Shown: positions 1-10,614, counted from the first letter of the stretch. The stretch is DNA of 64,000 nt from Brevirhabdus sp. (GCA_024637315.1 JAGXFH010000019.1:19394-83393), one strand, 5' to 3'. Numbers and translations: made by a program. Notes: a model not told the origin generated them from the letters alone.

Positions 1-15
1 AGGACGGAGGGCAAG

Positions 16-801
16 ATGCCGATTTTGGAACGCAGCGATGATGGGGCGGTGGCGCATCTGCTGCTGAACGCGCCGGACAGTCTGAACGCGCTTTCGGACG
101 CCATGTTGCTGGCATTGAAGGAAGAGTTTTCTCGGCTGCACCAGGATCGAAGCATCCGGGCGGTGGTTCTCTCGGGCGCGGGCAAGGCGTTCTGCGCCGG
201 ACATGACCTGAAGGAAATGACCCGCGGGCGGCAGTCCGAGGATGCCGGGGCCGCCTATTTCGCCGATCTCTTCAGCCGCTGCGCCGGGGTGATGCAGATG
301 ATCCCCGAATTGCCGCAACCGGTAATCGCCCAAGTCCACGAGATTGCGACGGCGGCGGGCTGCCAACTGGTCGCGTCCTGCGATATGGCGGTTGCCGCGG
401 AAGGCACCCGGTTTGGGGTGAACGGGGTGAATATCGGGCTCTTTTGCTCGACGCCGATGGTGGCGCTGTCTCGGAACATTCCAAGAAAACAAGCGTTTGA
501 AATGCTGTCTACAGGCAGTTTCATAGCCGCGGACCGCGCCCTCGAACTGGGTCTGGTGAACCGTGTCGTGCCCGCTGAGCGGCTGGCAGAAGAGGCGGCA
601 ACCTTGGCCGAAACTGTCGCCGCAAAACTGGGATCGGCGGTCAGAATCGGCAAGCGGGCATTCTACGATCAGATCCAGATGCCGCTCGATCAGGCCTATC
701 ACTTCACCGGTGCGGTGATGGTCGAAAACATGCTCAACTCCGATACCGCGGAAGGGATCAGCGCCTTCATCGAGAAGCGCGACCCCGAATGGGAGCAGTA
801 A
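16..801 (+). CDS. enoyl-CoA hydratase/isomerase (crotonase) family protein
   Basis: 261 aa ORF; crotonase-type segments LNALSDAML, AFCAGHDLKEM and AAGCQLVASCDMAVA. Confidence 0.9.
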   Translation: MPILERSDDGAVAHLLLNAPDSLNALSDAMLLALKEEFSRLHQDRSIRAVVLSGAGKAFCAGHDLKEMTRGRQSEDAGAAYFADLFSRCAGVMQMIPELPQPVIAQVHEIATAAGCQLVASCDMAVAAEGTRFGVNGVNIGLFCSTPMVALSRNIPRKQAFEMLSTGSFIAADRALELGLVNRVVPAERLAEEAATLAETVAAKLGSAVRIGKRAFYDQIQMPLDQAYHFTGAVMVENMLNSDTAEGISAFIEKRDPEWEQ

Positions 802-815
802 TCCCGCAGGGCACG

Positions 816-2018
816 TCAGAGCTCGACCCGCGTCCGAACAAGAAACGCGAATCCCGCCGCCCCGGCAGCGATGATCAAGCTGCCGGTCAGAAGCGCGTAG
901 ACGCCCCCGGCCTCCAGCAACAGCGCGCCGATGAACGGAGCGCTGGCATTGGCCAGCAGTGGCGCCGCACCGATGCTGCCAGAGATCGCCCCGAACCCTT
1001 CGCGGCCCAGAACCTCGGCGATGACGACCGGCCGCAGGATGCTCATCATCCCGATCGCCCCGCCCTGCACCACCGCAAAAAGAAAGAGAAGCGGCGGTGC
1101 AACGCCAGCCAGCATCAGGACGCCGCTGGCGAGCGTCATGCCGATCAGCGCGCCGCGGGTCGAAAACAGGATATGGATGCGCTCGCCGCGCAGCATCAGC
1201 GCCAACCGCCCGACCACCTGAAACGGGCCGACCGTGCTGGCAACGGCAACCGCAATGGCCTTGGAGGCCCCGAGGCCGGTGAATAGCGGAATGAAGTAGG
1301 TCACCAGCATCCCGTGATTCATGAATGCCAGACCGAAGGCGAGGCAGAGATACCAGAACTGCCACTGCCGCATCGCCCGGCGAAGCGCGCCCTTGTCGTC
1401 GTCGGGTTGCGGCCTGCCTCGGCGTTCGCGCCGCCGCAACCGGATCCCGGCGGTGAAATGCAACGGCACGGTCAGGCAGATCTGCATCAGGCCAAAGGTG
1501 ATCACGGCGATGCGCCAGCCGAAATGCTCGGCCAGCACCGCCCCCAGCGGGAAGGCCAGCGTCGAGGCTAGGCCGGCGACCAACGTGACGCGGATGATCG
1601 CGGCGCGGGCGGCAAGCCCGAGTCGGCGGGTCAGAAAGGCGAAACAGGTGTCATAGAGACAGGCCGACATCGCAAGACCAATCGCCGACCAGGCCAGATA
1701 CCAATGCGCGAGGCTTTGCGCCTGCGACAGGGCCAGAAGCGCCAGCCCGCCGAACCCGGCCCCGCCCGCCAGAAGTTCGGCGCCGAGGCCGCGATCGACC
1801 AGCCGCCCGGTCAGCGGCACCGATACCGCCGAGACCACCAGCGCCAATGTCAGGCCGATGGCCAGCTCGGGGCGGTCCCAGCCGGTTTCGGCCTCGATCG
1901 AGACAAGCAGCGCGCCGTAGATATAGTAAAGCGTGGCAAAGCCGAGGGTCTGGCCGACCGCAAGCATCCAGATCGCCGGGGCGTCGCCGTCCGATGGCTC
2001 GGCAACCGGTGCTGTCAA
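816..2018 (-). CDS. MFS transporter
   Basis: 400 aa hydrophobic ORF with multiple TM segments and MFS-like loop GRLVDRGLGA; overlaps the start of the neighbouring ORF by 4 nt. Confidence 0.85.
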   Translation of the reverse strand: MTAPVAEPSDGDAPAIWMLAVGQTLGFATLYYIYGALLVSIEAETGWDRPELAIGLTLALVVSAVSVPLTGRLVDRGLGAELLAGGAGFGGLALLALSQAQSLAHWYLAWSAIGLAMSACLYDTCFAFLTRRLGLAARAAIIRVTLVAGLASTLAFPLGAVLAEHFGWRIAVITFGLMQICLTVPLHFTAGIRLRRRERRGRPQPDDDKGALRRAMRQWQFWYLCLAFGLAFMNHGMLVTYFIPLFTGLGASKAIAVAVASTVGPFQVVGRLALMLRGERIHILFSTRGALIGMTLASGVLMLAGVAPPLLFLFAVVQGGAIGMMSILRPVVIAEVLGREGFGAISGSIGAAPLLANASAPFIGALLLEAGGVYALLTGSLIIAAGAAGFAFLVRTRVEL

Positions 2019-3493
2019 AGCTGGTAGATCGCGCTGAACTTGGCTTCGAGATAATCCAGAAGCGGCCCTTCATCCGGCTCAAAGCCGCAGGCCCGCCGGA
2101 TCGTATCGCGCGGCGGATAAAGGCCGCCGTTGCGTTGCAGATTGTCGCGCAGCCAGCGGGTGGCGGGGCGGGTGTCACCCCGAGCCAGCGACTCATCGAG
2201 GTCCGGCAGCGCTTCGCGCAGCGCCTTCATCAGGCAGCCGGCATAGACATTGCCAAGCGTGTAGGTCGGAAAATAGCCGAACAGACCCAGGGACCAGTGC
2301 ACGTCCTGCAGGCAGCCGTTCGAGGGCTTGTCGACCTTGACGCCGAAATCGGCCTCGAACCGCTCGTTCCACGCGCCCGGCAGGTCGCGGACCGCAAGGT
2401 TGCCCGAGATCAGCGCGCGTTCGAGGTCGAAGCGCATCAGGATATGCAGGTTGTACTGCACCTCGTCGGCCTCAGTGCGAATGAAGCCGGGATGGACGCG
2501 GTTGACGCTGGCATAGAAGGCATCCGGGTCGGCGATGCTCAACGGGCCGAAGATGGCCTGCATCCGCTGGAACAGGAAGCCGGTAAAAGCGCGGCATCGA
2601 CCGATCTGATTCTCGTAGCTCCGGCTCTGGCTTTCATGCACCCCCATGCTGACCCCCTGCCCCAGCGGTGTCAGCAGATAGGCGCGGTCGATGTTCTGTT
2701 CATAGCCGGCGTGGCCGACCTCGTGGATCGTCGAATAAAAGCAGTTGAACGGATCGGAAAGGTTGGTTCGGGTGGTGATCCGCACATCAAGGCCGGAACC
2801 CGACGAGAACGGATGCACCGCCTTGTCGATGCGGCCATGTGCCAGGTCGTAGCCGAAGGCGAGAGCCAATTCCTGGCTGAGCGCCAATTGACCCGGCTCC
2901 GGGAAATCGCCGATCAGCGGGACAGGCTGATGTGGCGCGTGCAGGATCCTCTCGCGCAGCGCCACAAGCCGCGGGCGAAGCGCGCCGAACATGGTTTCAA
3001 GAGTCTGGGCACTGGCGCCCGGTTCATAATCGTCCAATAGCGCGTCGTAGAGATCGCCGCCCTCGGCAAGTGCCGCGGCCTCTTGCTGGCGCAGTGTCAC
3101 GACCTTCTCCAGCGTCGGCGCGAAGGCGGCAAAATCTTCGGCGGCGCGAGCGCGGGCCCAGACACCCTGCGCGACCGATGTGGTGCGGGCCAGTTCGGCG
3201 GCGAGCTTCGCGGGCACCTTGCGGCTGCGGTCGTAGCTGCGGCGAATATGGCGGAGGTTGGCCTGGCCCACCGGGTCGAGTGTCGCATCGTCCATCGCCG
3301 TCAGCCAGTCACCGAGCCTGGGATCGGTGCGGCGTGCATGCAGAACGTGTTCCATCGCCGCCATTTCCTCTCCGCGCTGTTCGGCGGCACCGGCGGGCAT
3401 CATGGTTTCCTGGTCCCAGCCAAGTCGGCCCGCGACCTGCGAAAGTGCTTCAGTGTCGCGCTGGAACGCCATCAGATCGTCATACGCGCTCAT
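2015..3493 (-). CDS. M32 family carboxypeptidase
   Basis: HEVGHAGYEQN zinc motif and M32-type N-terminus LGWDQETMMPAGAAEQRGEEMA; start trimmed to MSAYDD from the 530 aa ORF. Confidence 0.92.
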   Translation of the reverse strand: MSAYDDLMAFQRDTEALSQVAGRLGWDQETMMPAGAAEQRGEEMAAMEHVLHARRTDPRLGDWLTAMDDATLDPVGQANLRHIRRSYDRSRKVPAKLAAELARTTSVAQGVWARARAAEDFAAFAPTLEKVVTLRQQEAAALAEGGDLYDALLDDYEPGASAQTLETMFGALRPRLVALRERILHAPHQPVPLIGDFPEPGQLALSQELALAFGYDLAHGRIDKAVHPFSSGSGLDVRITTRTNLSDPFNCFYSTIHEVGHAGYEQNIDRAYLLTPLGQGVSMGVHESQSRSYENQIGRCRAFTGFLFQRMQAIFGPLSIADPDAFYASVNRVHPGFIRTEADEVQYNLHILMRFDLERALISGNLAVRDLPGAWNERFEADFGVKVDKPSNGCLQDVHWSLGLFGYFPTYTLGNVYAGCLMKALREALPDLDESLARGDTRPATRWLRDNLQRNGGLYPPRDTIRRACGFEPDEGPLLDYLEAKFSAIYQL

Positions 3494-4641
3494 CTGCCGG
3501 CCCCCCTGACCGATTGCGGCAGCGGGTATTGCGCCAGGAAACGGGCGCGCAGGATCAGCACCCAGAGGAGGACCGCGCCGATCTGGTGGACGATCGCGAT
3601 ATGCCATGGAGAGGATTGCATGACGGTGACGACCCCCAGCACGATCTGGCCGAACAGCATCACCGCCATCCAGTCAAATGACCGCCGGGTGTGCGCATTG
3701 CCGCTGGACCGCGAGCGGCGCCAGACGATCAGCCCGAAGATGAACAGCAGGTAGCCGGCCATCCGGTGCATGAATTGCACCAACCCGTCATCCTCGAAGA
3801 AGTTGCGCCAGAGCGGCGTCAGCGAAAAGGCACCTTCGGGGAAGAACCGTCTGGCCATCAGCGGCCAGTCGGTATAACCACGTCCCGCGTCGATGCCGGC
3901 GACCAGCGCGCCCAGAAGGATTTGCAGGAAGGCGAAATGCATGAGCCCGGTTGTCATCGAAAAGAGCTTCGCCTCGCGGCTGCGGCGGGCCTGCATCAGT
4001 TCGGCATCGCGCCGCCCCAGAAGGAAAACATACCAAGCGATGAAACCGAGGATGACGAAGGCCAGTCCCAGATGGGTGGCAAGGCGGTAGCTGGCCACGT
4101 CCAGCCGCTCTCCGGTCAGACCAGAGGACACCATCCACCAGCCGATGGCGCCTTGCATCCCGCCCAGCGCCCCGATCCCCAGAAGGCGCGGCGTCCAGCC
4201 TGTCGGGATCCGCTTGCTGGCCCAGAAAAACACGAAGCCCACGGCCCATACCAGTCCGATCACCCGGCCAAGTTGGCGGTGGGCCCATTCCCACCAGTAG
4301 ATCACCTTGAACTCGGCCAGCGTCATGCCCTTGTTCTGCAACTGGTATTCCGGGATCGTCCGATATTTCTGGAACTCGTTTTCCCAGCTGGCGGCATTCA
4401 TCGGCGGCAGCGCGCCGGTGACCGGCTTCCACTCAGTGATCGACAGGCCGGAATCGGTCAACCGAGTCAGCCCGCCAACGACGATCATCGCCATGACGAG
4501 AGCAAAGAGCAGGATCATCCAGACCCGGATCGCGCCGCGCGCTCCATGCTGGGCACGGTCGATCAGCCCGGTCTGAGGTCTTGGCCGCTCCGGCAGCTTG
4601 TCGTTGCCGACTTCCTCGAAAATTGTGCGTTTCTGGCTCAT
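3490..4641 (-). CDS. ctaA: heme A synthase (COX15/CtaA)
   Basis: 383 aa; VGGLTRLTDSGLSITEWKPVTGALPP signature and multiple TM helices. Confidence 0.93.
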   Translation of the reverse strand: MSQKRTIFEEVGNDKLPERPRPQTGLIDRAQHGARGAIRVWMILLFALVMAMIVVGGLTRLTDSGLSITEWKPVTGALPPMNAASWENEFQKYRTIPEYQLQNKGMTLAEFKVIYWWEWAHRQLGRVIGLVWAVGFVFFWASKRIPTGWTPRLLGIGALGGMQGAIGWWMVSSGLTGERLDVASYRLATHLGLAFVILGFIAWYVFLLGRRDAELMQARRSREAKLFSMTTGLMHFAFLQILLGALVAGIDAGRGYTDWPLMARRFFPEGAFSLTPLWRNFFEDDGLVQFMHRMAGYLLFIFGLIVWRRSRSSGNAHTRRSFDWMAVMLFGQIVLGVVTVMQSSPWHIAIVHQIGAVLLWVLILRARFLAQYPLPQSVRGAGR

Positions 4642-4840
4642 GGTACCTCGGAAATTCTGGCGCGAGAGTATGGGTTGGCGTGTGGCGGTTCAAGGGTGCT
4701 TGGAGCGCGCCGTGCACCGCGTGGGACCGGGATATGCGCTTTGGGTTTTGCGGCGACGAACCGGCATGCTAGATTAGTCAATGTCTTTGGCTTGCGACCC
4801 GCAGGCAGAGACTCATTCGTTTCAGCATGCGGAGGACAGG

Positions 4841-5260
4841 ATGGCGGACAAGATACCGGTTATTATCGAAAAGGTCGTGGTTCGAAAGACGTTCGACGCC
4901 AAGGTGACGAAGGCTGTTCCCGACCTCGTCGCCGCCGCTCTGGCCAAGGTGATCGGCAAATCCAGCAAGCTTGAGATCAAGAACAGGGTTGGCGGAAAGG
5001 ACAAGGGCTTCGCCGTCAATTTTGTGGCTCAAGACATCGCCTATGACGAGAAGAAGGGCGCGATGTCGGCCAAGGTGCAGGCGGAGCTCTCGACTTTGCC
5101 GGGGCCAAAGATGTTCGCCTCGCTCACCGGTTCAAGCAAGATCGACGGGGTGAACCCGAAAAAGCTGGAGAATGACGTCAAGGACCTTTTGTCGGCGCTG
5201 GCCGATGACCTCGGCGGAAAGGCGCGAAAGGGGCTGGAGGGCAAGATTGGCAGTTTCTGA
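4841..5260 (+). CDS. hypothetical protein
   Basis: 139 aa ORF from MADKIPV; Lys/Asp-rich soluble protein, no family recognised. Confidence 0.6.
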   Translation: MADKIPVIIEKVVVRKTFDAKVTKAVPDLVAAALAKVIGKSSKLEIKNRVGGKDKGFAVNFVAQDIAYDEKKGAMSAKVQAELSTLPGPKMFASLTGSSKIDGVNPKKLENDVKDLLSALADDLGGKARKGLEGKIGSF

Positions 5261-5402
5261 GCGATGCCACATATCGGCATCGCACAATCTGTCTAGGTGA
5301 AATTTGGGCCTGTCCGGAGGTCTTTGACTTCGATCAACGCCTTGCGGGTCGAAACGAAGAATGATGGCAAACAGGCGATCACACCCACGACAGGAGAGCC
5401 CG

Positions 5403-5981
5403 ATGCTGGACGCTGACAAGGAAGAGAACAGGGTTTCCGTGATCGATATTCGCGAAGCCGTCGGCGTGTTTGATAAATTCGAAGATCTTCAGCAAGCGTT
5501 CTACGATCTCCGAATGGTCGGCATTCACCATTCCGATATCAGCCTTCTGGGAGACGAGAAGGTTCTGGAAGAGAAGCTGGGCAAAACCTTTTGGCGCGCG
5601 ACAGAGCTTGAGGACGACCCGCAGGCGCCAAGAGCGCATTTCGTTTCCGAGGAAGCCATGGGTGAACTCGAAGGCGCTATCGCCGGGGGATTCTTCTTCG
5701 TCGGATCCTATATCGCAATGCTCGCAATGCTTACGCCTGCAAGCACGCTTGCCGCCTCTATCGCCGCCATCGCAATCGGCGGCACGCCCTCGGCGGTGAT
5801 CGGCACCTTGCTGGCGCGGCGCGTCGACAAGCACCACCGGGATTATTACGCCAACCAGATCAAGCACGGCGGAATCCTGCTTTGGGTCCGGGTGCGCGAC
5901 AAGGAACGCGAGGAACTGGCCGTCAAGATCATGAAGGGCCATTCGGGGCACGACGTGCACGTCCATTCGTGGAGCACCTGA
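5403..5981 (+). CDS. hypothetical membrane-associated protein with a hydrophobic Gly/Ala segment
   Basis: 192 aa; N-terminal FDKFEDLQQAFYDLRMVGIHHSDISLLG followed by a long hydrophobic region; RBS-like AGGAGAG upstream of ATG 5403. Confidence 0.65.
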   Translation: MLDADKEENRVSVIDIREAVGVFDKFEDLQQAFYDLRMVGIHHSDISLLGDEKVLEEKLGKTFWRATELEDDPQAPRAHFVSEEAMGELEGAIAGGFFFVGSYIAMLAMLTPASTLAASIAAIAIGGTPSAVIGTLLARRVDKHHRDYYANQIKHGGILLWVRVRDKEREELAVKIMKGHSGHDVHVHSWST

Positions 5982-6252
5982 CCGCTGCCGCCACGACCGA
6001 CCAGGGCCGTATCAGCCAGCGACAACGTCTGTTGGTACGCTTCGCACCCGTCCGACGAAAAGGTGGGACGAGGGACAAGACGCTTGAGCCGCAGTCACCC
6101 AAGTCTCGCCCGCGCATTTCACTGTTCGCCCCCCGTGCGTGCGCATGTCGATGTGCATTCCCTGAATTCCCGAACTGACGATCCAACTATCCATTGGATA
6201 AACACCCGATGACCGCTACGCTGGTTCTGGTCGCCGGAAACGAGGGGGTGCC

Positions 6253-7533
6253 ATGAGCCTTTTCGACGGATACGGCAATCGTATCTCAACAAGTTTCCAC
6301 GAGGCGCGAGATCACTATGACCTTGGCGTGCATCAGTTTCTCGGCGCAAACCATGGTGCTTGCGAGGCGTTCTTGGCGTCAGTAACCGCCGACCCCGATT
6401 TTGCGTTGGGTCACGCGGCGCAGGCACGGGCCCACATGATGGAAGGCCGGATGACCGAGGCGAAAGCCGCCATCGCGCAGGCCGAGGCATTGGCGCCAAA
6501 GGCGGATTCGCGCGAACGGAGCCATATCGCGGCATTCTCGCTCGTGCTCGCCGGCCATCCGGGTGCGGCGTGTGCTGCGATCAGGGCGCATGTTCAAGCC
6601 CATCCCCGTGACGCGCTGGCAGCGCAGATGTGTACCAACGTCTTCGGACTGATCGGGTTCTCCGGAGAGGTCGGACGAGAGGCGGAACTGCTTGCCTACA
6701 CCGAGGCGCTTTTGCCGCATTACGGCGACGACTGGTGGATGATGTCCATGCATGCCTTGTCGCTTTGCGAAACCGGACAGATCGCAGCCTCCCAGTCGCT
6801 GATGGACAAGGCGCTGGCGCTGAATCCTCGCAATGCGAACGGCGCGCATTTCCGCGCGCATGCGCAATACGAGGCGGGCGAGACGTCGGCTGGGCGGCGC
6901 TATCTGAGCGGCTGGATCGCGGATTACGACGACCGGGCCGTACTGCACGGGCATCTCAGCTGGCACATTGCGCTTTGGGCGCTCCACGACGGAGACGAGG
7001 CGGCGATGTGGGCCGCGGTCGATAGCCGCGTCGGGCCCGGCGGCGCCAAGGGACTGCCCATCAATGTCCTCACCGACACGGCTGCAATCCTTTACCGCGC
7101 CGAAATCGCCGGGTTTGCCGTCGAGCCCGCACGGTGGCAGCAGATCAGTGACTATGCAGCACGCTATTTCCCCGAAGCCGGGCAGAGCTTTGCGGAAATG
7201 CATGCCGCCCTGAGCCACGCTATGGCAGGCGATGGTGACCGTCTCGCCCGAATTGCCGAAACTGCAAAGGGGTTTGCGGGCGACCTTGTGCGACCGGTCG
7301 CACGGGCTTGGGGAGAGATTGCCCGCGAGAACTGGCCAGCCGCGCTTGAAAGCCTGTCGCAAGTCATGGCGACGACCGAGCGGTTTGGGGGAAGCCGCGC
7401 GCAGCGGGATCTTGTCGAACTGGCTTATGTCAACGTGCTGATGAAACTCGGCCTGGTGGAAGAGGCACGCCGGACGCTACTGTCACGGCGACCTGTACTT
7501 GCCAAAGCTCCACCCGTGCTTGGTCTGCATTGA
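6253..7533 (+). CDS. tetratricopeptide-repeat protein (TTC38-like)
   Basis: 426 aa; repeated helical TPR-like segments such as ALGHAAQARAHMMEGRMTEAKAAIAQAEALAP and NGAHFRAHAQYEAGE. Confidence 0.8.
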   Translation: MSLFDGYGNRISTSFHEARDHYDLGVHQFLGANHGACEAFLASVTADPDFALGHAAQARAHMMEGRMTEAKAAIAQAEALAPKADSRERSHIAAFSLVLAGHPGAACAAIRAHVQAHPRDALAAQMCTNVFGLIGFSGEVGREAELLAYTEALLPHYGDDWWMMSMHALSLCETGQIAASQSLMDKALALNPRNANGAHFRAHAQYEAGETSAGRRYLSGWIADYDDRAVLHGHLSWHIALWALHDGDEAAMWAAVDSRVGPGGAKGLPINVLTDTAAILYRAEIAGFAVEPARWQQISDYAARYFPEAGQSFAEMHAALSHAMAGDGDRLARIAETAKGFAGDLVRPVARAWGEIARENWPAALESLSQVMATTERFGGSRAQRDLVELAYVNVLMKLGLVEEARRTLLSRRPVLAKAPPVLGLH

Positions 7534-7764
7534 CTTACCAACCGATCCGGATCCGCCAAGGACAGGATTGCTCCTTATGAATGTTCGGCATGTCCACGAA
7601 GCCAGCACCGACGCTCGGCGCAGCCCAAGGCCGCATATTTTCCTGCGCTTTGCTTGCCGGCGCCGAAAGGAAGGTTCGAAACGAGCAGGCATTGATCGCC
7701 GGACCGACGCGCCGCGTCACCCGAGCTGAATTCGGCAGGACACGTCCGCCGCCCTGATTTGACT

Positions 7765-8397
7765 TCAGTCCGCCTTCTCGGGGCTTGGCTTGCGGAACGT
7801 CGCGTTGAAGGCGACTGTCACCCGCTCTTCCTCCGCCTCGTTCGGGAAAACCCAGTGCACAAGGTAGGATGGGAAGATGACCAGTTCGCCGGCGGCGGGC
7901 CTGAATTTCTTTTTCGGCTTGAAGGCCTGGGCCTGCAGCAGGCGCCAATGCGGCAAGTCGGATCGCGGGTCGAGAAACTCGATCATGCCCGACGACCCGG
8001 TCTCGACGGCCGGTTGTGAAACGTAGTAGACGCCCGACCAATGCGCCCCGGGATGGGTATGCGGGGCGTTGAAGCCGCCGGGCGGATTGGCGTTCATCCA
8101 GGCAAAGAGCTTGAGCCGGAGCGAGGCGGGGTCCACCTTTGTCGTGATCTTGCGCGTGACGCGCAGCACTGCCTCCTCAGCGGCATTGCGAAGCTCGACG
8201 ATGCAGGGGGTATCGCTGTCAAAGAGGTTGCCCTCTGAATGCCAGCCGCCGCGATTCGACTTCGACACGCCGGCATTTGCGCCGCGCAGCCGTTCGCCCT
8301 CGGCCAGAAGTCGAGCATTGAGGGCGGCATGATCCGACAGCCGGAACCGCATGACCGGGGTTGAAAAGAGTTTCTCGTATCGGGCTTCTTCAATCAT
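7765..8397 (-). CDS. putative 2OG-Fe(II) oxygenase (TIGR02466-like)
   Basis: 210 aa; NAPHTHPGAHWSGVYYVSQP and GELVIFPSYLVHWVFPNEAEEERVTVAFN. Confidence 0.85.
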   Translation of the reverse strand: MIEEARYEKLFSTPVMRFRLSDHAALNARLLAEGERLRGANAGVSKSNRGGWHSEGNLFDSDTPCIVELRNAAEEAVLRVTRKITTKVDPASLRLKLFAWMNANPPGGFNAPHTHPGAHWSGVYYVSQPAVETGSSGMIEFLDPRSDLPHWRLLQAQAFKPKKKFRPAAGELVIFPSYLVHWVFPNEAEEERVTVAFNATFRKPSPEKAD

Positions 8398-8516
8398 CGT
8401 GAGTTCCGGCTGATAGAATTACGCCTTGGCATCGACCCGCCGAATACCGTTGCGGTCCGATGCCAAGCCTTTGTCAATGCGCTGTCAGACGCGCGCCTGC
8501 AAGGTGCGGGATCCCG

Positions 8517-8900
8517 TTAGTCATCGTCGTCTTCGTCGTCGCTCTCATCGCGGTCGTCATCCTTGTCATCGCTCTCGTCCGAGTCGTCTTCGTCATCGTC
8601 TTCGTCCGAGTCGTCTTCGTCATCGTCTTCGTCTTCGTCATCTTCGTCATCGTCGTCATCATCCTCGTCGTCTGCCGCGCTTCGGACCTCTTGTCGCGAG
8701 ATTACCCCGTCACCATCGGTATCCTGGCTGAACAACAGCGTCGACGCCCCGTCCGCGCCGAACGCAGCCTCGAGTTCGCTTTGGGTCAGCACGCCGTCAT
8801 TGTCGAGGTCGATTTCGCCGAAAGTCCGCTGCTGCGCCGCCGCCGGCAGGGTGAACGCGGCGCAGAGGGAGGTTGTAACGAGTAGCCTAGGAATGGACAT
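8517..8900 (-). CDS. secreted EF-hand protein with Asp/Glu/Ser-rich C-terminal tail
   Basis: 127 aa; signal peptide-like MSIPRLLVTTSLCAAFTLPAAAQ; EF-hand loops DLDNDGVLTQSE and DTDGDGVISRQE; about 50-residue acidic tail. Confidence 0.8.
   Translation of the reverse strand: MSIPRLLVTTSLCAAFTLPAAAQQRTFGEIDLDNDGVLTQSELEAAFGADGASTLLFSQDTDGDGVISRQEVRSAADDEDDDDDDEDDEDEDDDEDDSDEDDDEDDSDESDDKDDDRDESDDEDDDD
8578..8640. repeat. in-frame tandem repeat (27-bp unit gagtcgtcttcgtcatcgtcttcgtcc, about 2 copies within a longer low-complexity tract)
   Basis: Direct reading of repeated gagtcgtcttcgtcatcgtcttcgtc units. Confidence 0.7.
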
Positions 8901-9269
8901 GGGGGTCTCCTGCAGGTTGATATGGGTTCGCCTCGGAAGCTTCCTTCAGACTGATGAAACACGCCATAAACGCAAGACATACTGCCATAAACCCGAGGAG
9001 TATGGGCCAGATCCGACCTGCGATTCGGGCGTCGCCGTGCGACAACCCGACGGTCGAACGGCCTGAAGCGGGCCAGTCGACGGCCGTCCGGCCAACCGCC
9101 AGCGCATCCCACAAAAACCGCTTGCACCGCAGCGGAATCGCAGTATGGTCCCGGCCTTCTTGCAAGATGGGTTGGACACCGGCCGTTTAAGCGCGTAAGA
9201 GGCCGTGAAAACCGCGAACAAGACCAGAATTCTCACGGGGCCATGCCCCACTGATACCGAGGTTGTGAC

Positions 9270-9479
9270 ATGGCTGTCCCACAGAATAGAGTTACCCGCT
9301 CCAAGCGGAACATGCGCCGCGCCCATGATGCGCTGGTTGCAGGCAATCCCGCCGAATGCCCGAATTGCGGCGAACTGAAGCGCCCGCACCACGTTTGTGG
9401 CGCCTGCGGTCATTACGACAGCCGCGAGGTTGTGGCGCAAGCGAACGAGATCGACCTCGACGACGAGGACGCGGCGTAA
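9270..9479 (+). CDS. rpmF: 50S ribosomal protein L32
   Basis: [43 protein letters not shown] zinc motif. Confidence 0.97.
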   Translation: MAVPQNRVTRSKRNMRRAHDALVAGNPAECPNCGELKRPHHVCGACGHYDSREVVAQANEIDLDDEDAA

Positions 9480-9504
9480 GCCTGCGTCTCTCGGCACCCC
9501 TGGC

Positions 9505-10614
9505 ATGACCGCATCAGACGATCACCGCGCCAAGGGGGCCCCTCGTACCGTCATTTCGGTCGACGCAATGGGCGGCGACCGGGGGCCAGCGGCCGTCGTC
9601 GCCGGCATTCTCGCTTCTGCGGACAAGAACCCCGACGTCCGGTTCATCGTGCATGGGCCCGAGAACGAGTTGAACCGTCTGATTTCAGGCAGCCGCGGTC
9701 TGGCCGCGCGTTGCGAGATCCGCCATGCCGACGGCGTGGTCGCGATGGCCGACAAACCGAGCCAGGTCATGCGCAACGGCCAGGACACCTCGATGTGGTC
9801 GGCCATCGATTGCGTGAAGAACGGCGAGGCCACAGGGGTCGTCTCTTGCGGCAATACAGGCGCGCTGATGCTGTTGTCGATGATGCGCCTTCGCAGGCTG
9901 CCCGGCGTCAACCGCCCCGCCATTGCCTGCCTCTGGCCGTCGCTCAATCCCGGCGGATACAACGTGATGCTCGACGCCGGCGCCGATATCAAGGCGGATG
10001 AAAACGACCTGCTGCAATATGCGCTGATGGGGGCGTCCTATGCCCGCAACGGCCTGGGAATCGCCAAGCCCCGGATCGGTCTGCTGAATGTCGGGACTGA
10101 GGAACACAAGGGCCGTGCCGAGCTGAAGTTGGCGCATGAGCTGATCAGCAACAACATAACGACCGGGGCGTTCGAGTTCGTCGGTTTCGTCGAAGGTGGC
10201 GACATCCCCTCGAACCGCGTCGACGTGATCGTGACGGACGGATTTACCGGTAACGTCGCGCTGAAAACCGGCGAAGGGACGGCGCGGCTGGTGAGCGACG
10301 AACTGAAGGTCGCGTTCAAGGCGACGCCGCTGTCACGGATCGCCGCACTCATGGCCTATCCGGCGCTGATGCGTTTGAACAAGCGCATCGACCCGCGCCG
10401 GGTCAACGGCGGCATCTTCCTGGGCCTCAACGGCACGGTGATCAAATCGCACGGCTCGGCCGATGCGACGGGCGTCTCGGCGGCGATCAAGCTGGCCTTC
10501 ACGCTGGCACAGTCCGGTTTCACCGAACGGCTTGCGGCACGGGTTGCATCTGCCCAACCGTCAAGCCAAGATGAATCGGGGACAACAAACGACAACGACA
10601 GCGGTGCGGTATGA
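9505..10614 (+). CDS. plsX: phosphate acyltransferase PlsX
   Basis: VISVDAMGGDRGPAAVVAG, VVSCGNTGALMLLSMMRLRRLPGVNRPA, DVIVTDGFTGNVALKTGEG; start trimmed to ATG 9505. Confidence 0.96.
   Translation: MTASDDHRAKGAPRTVISVDAMGGDRGPAAVVAGILASADKNPDVRFIVHGPENELNRLISGSRGLAARCEIRHADGVVAMADKPSQVMRNGQDTSMWSAIDCVKNGEATGVVSCGNTGALMLLSMMRLRRLPGVNRPAIACLWPSLNPGGYNVMLDAGADIKADENDLLQYALMGASYARNGLGIAKPRIGLLNVGTEEHKGRAELKLAHELISNNITTGAFEFVGFVEGGDIPSNRVDVIVTDGFTGNVALKTGEGTARLVSDELKVAFKATPLSRIAALMAYPALMRLNKRIDPRRVNGGIFLGLNGTVIKSHGSADATGVSAAIKLAFTLAQSGFTERLAARVASAQPSSQDESGTTNDNDSGAV

Noticed and set aside
1847-3040. 397 aa plus-strand ORF antisense to the M32 peptidase
   Set aside because: Shadow frame; the opposite strand carries the HEVGH-containing peptidase.
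8563-9066. Poly-Ser plus-strand ORF (SSSSESSSSS...)
   Set aside because: Antisense of the acidic tail repeat of the EF-hand protein; low-complexity shadow frame.
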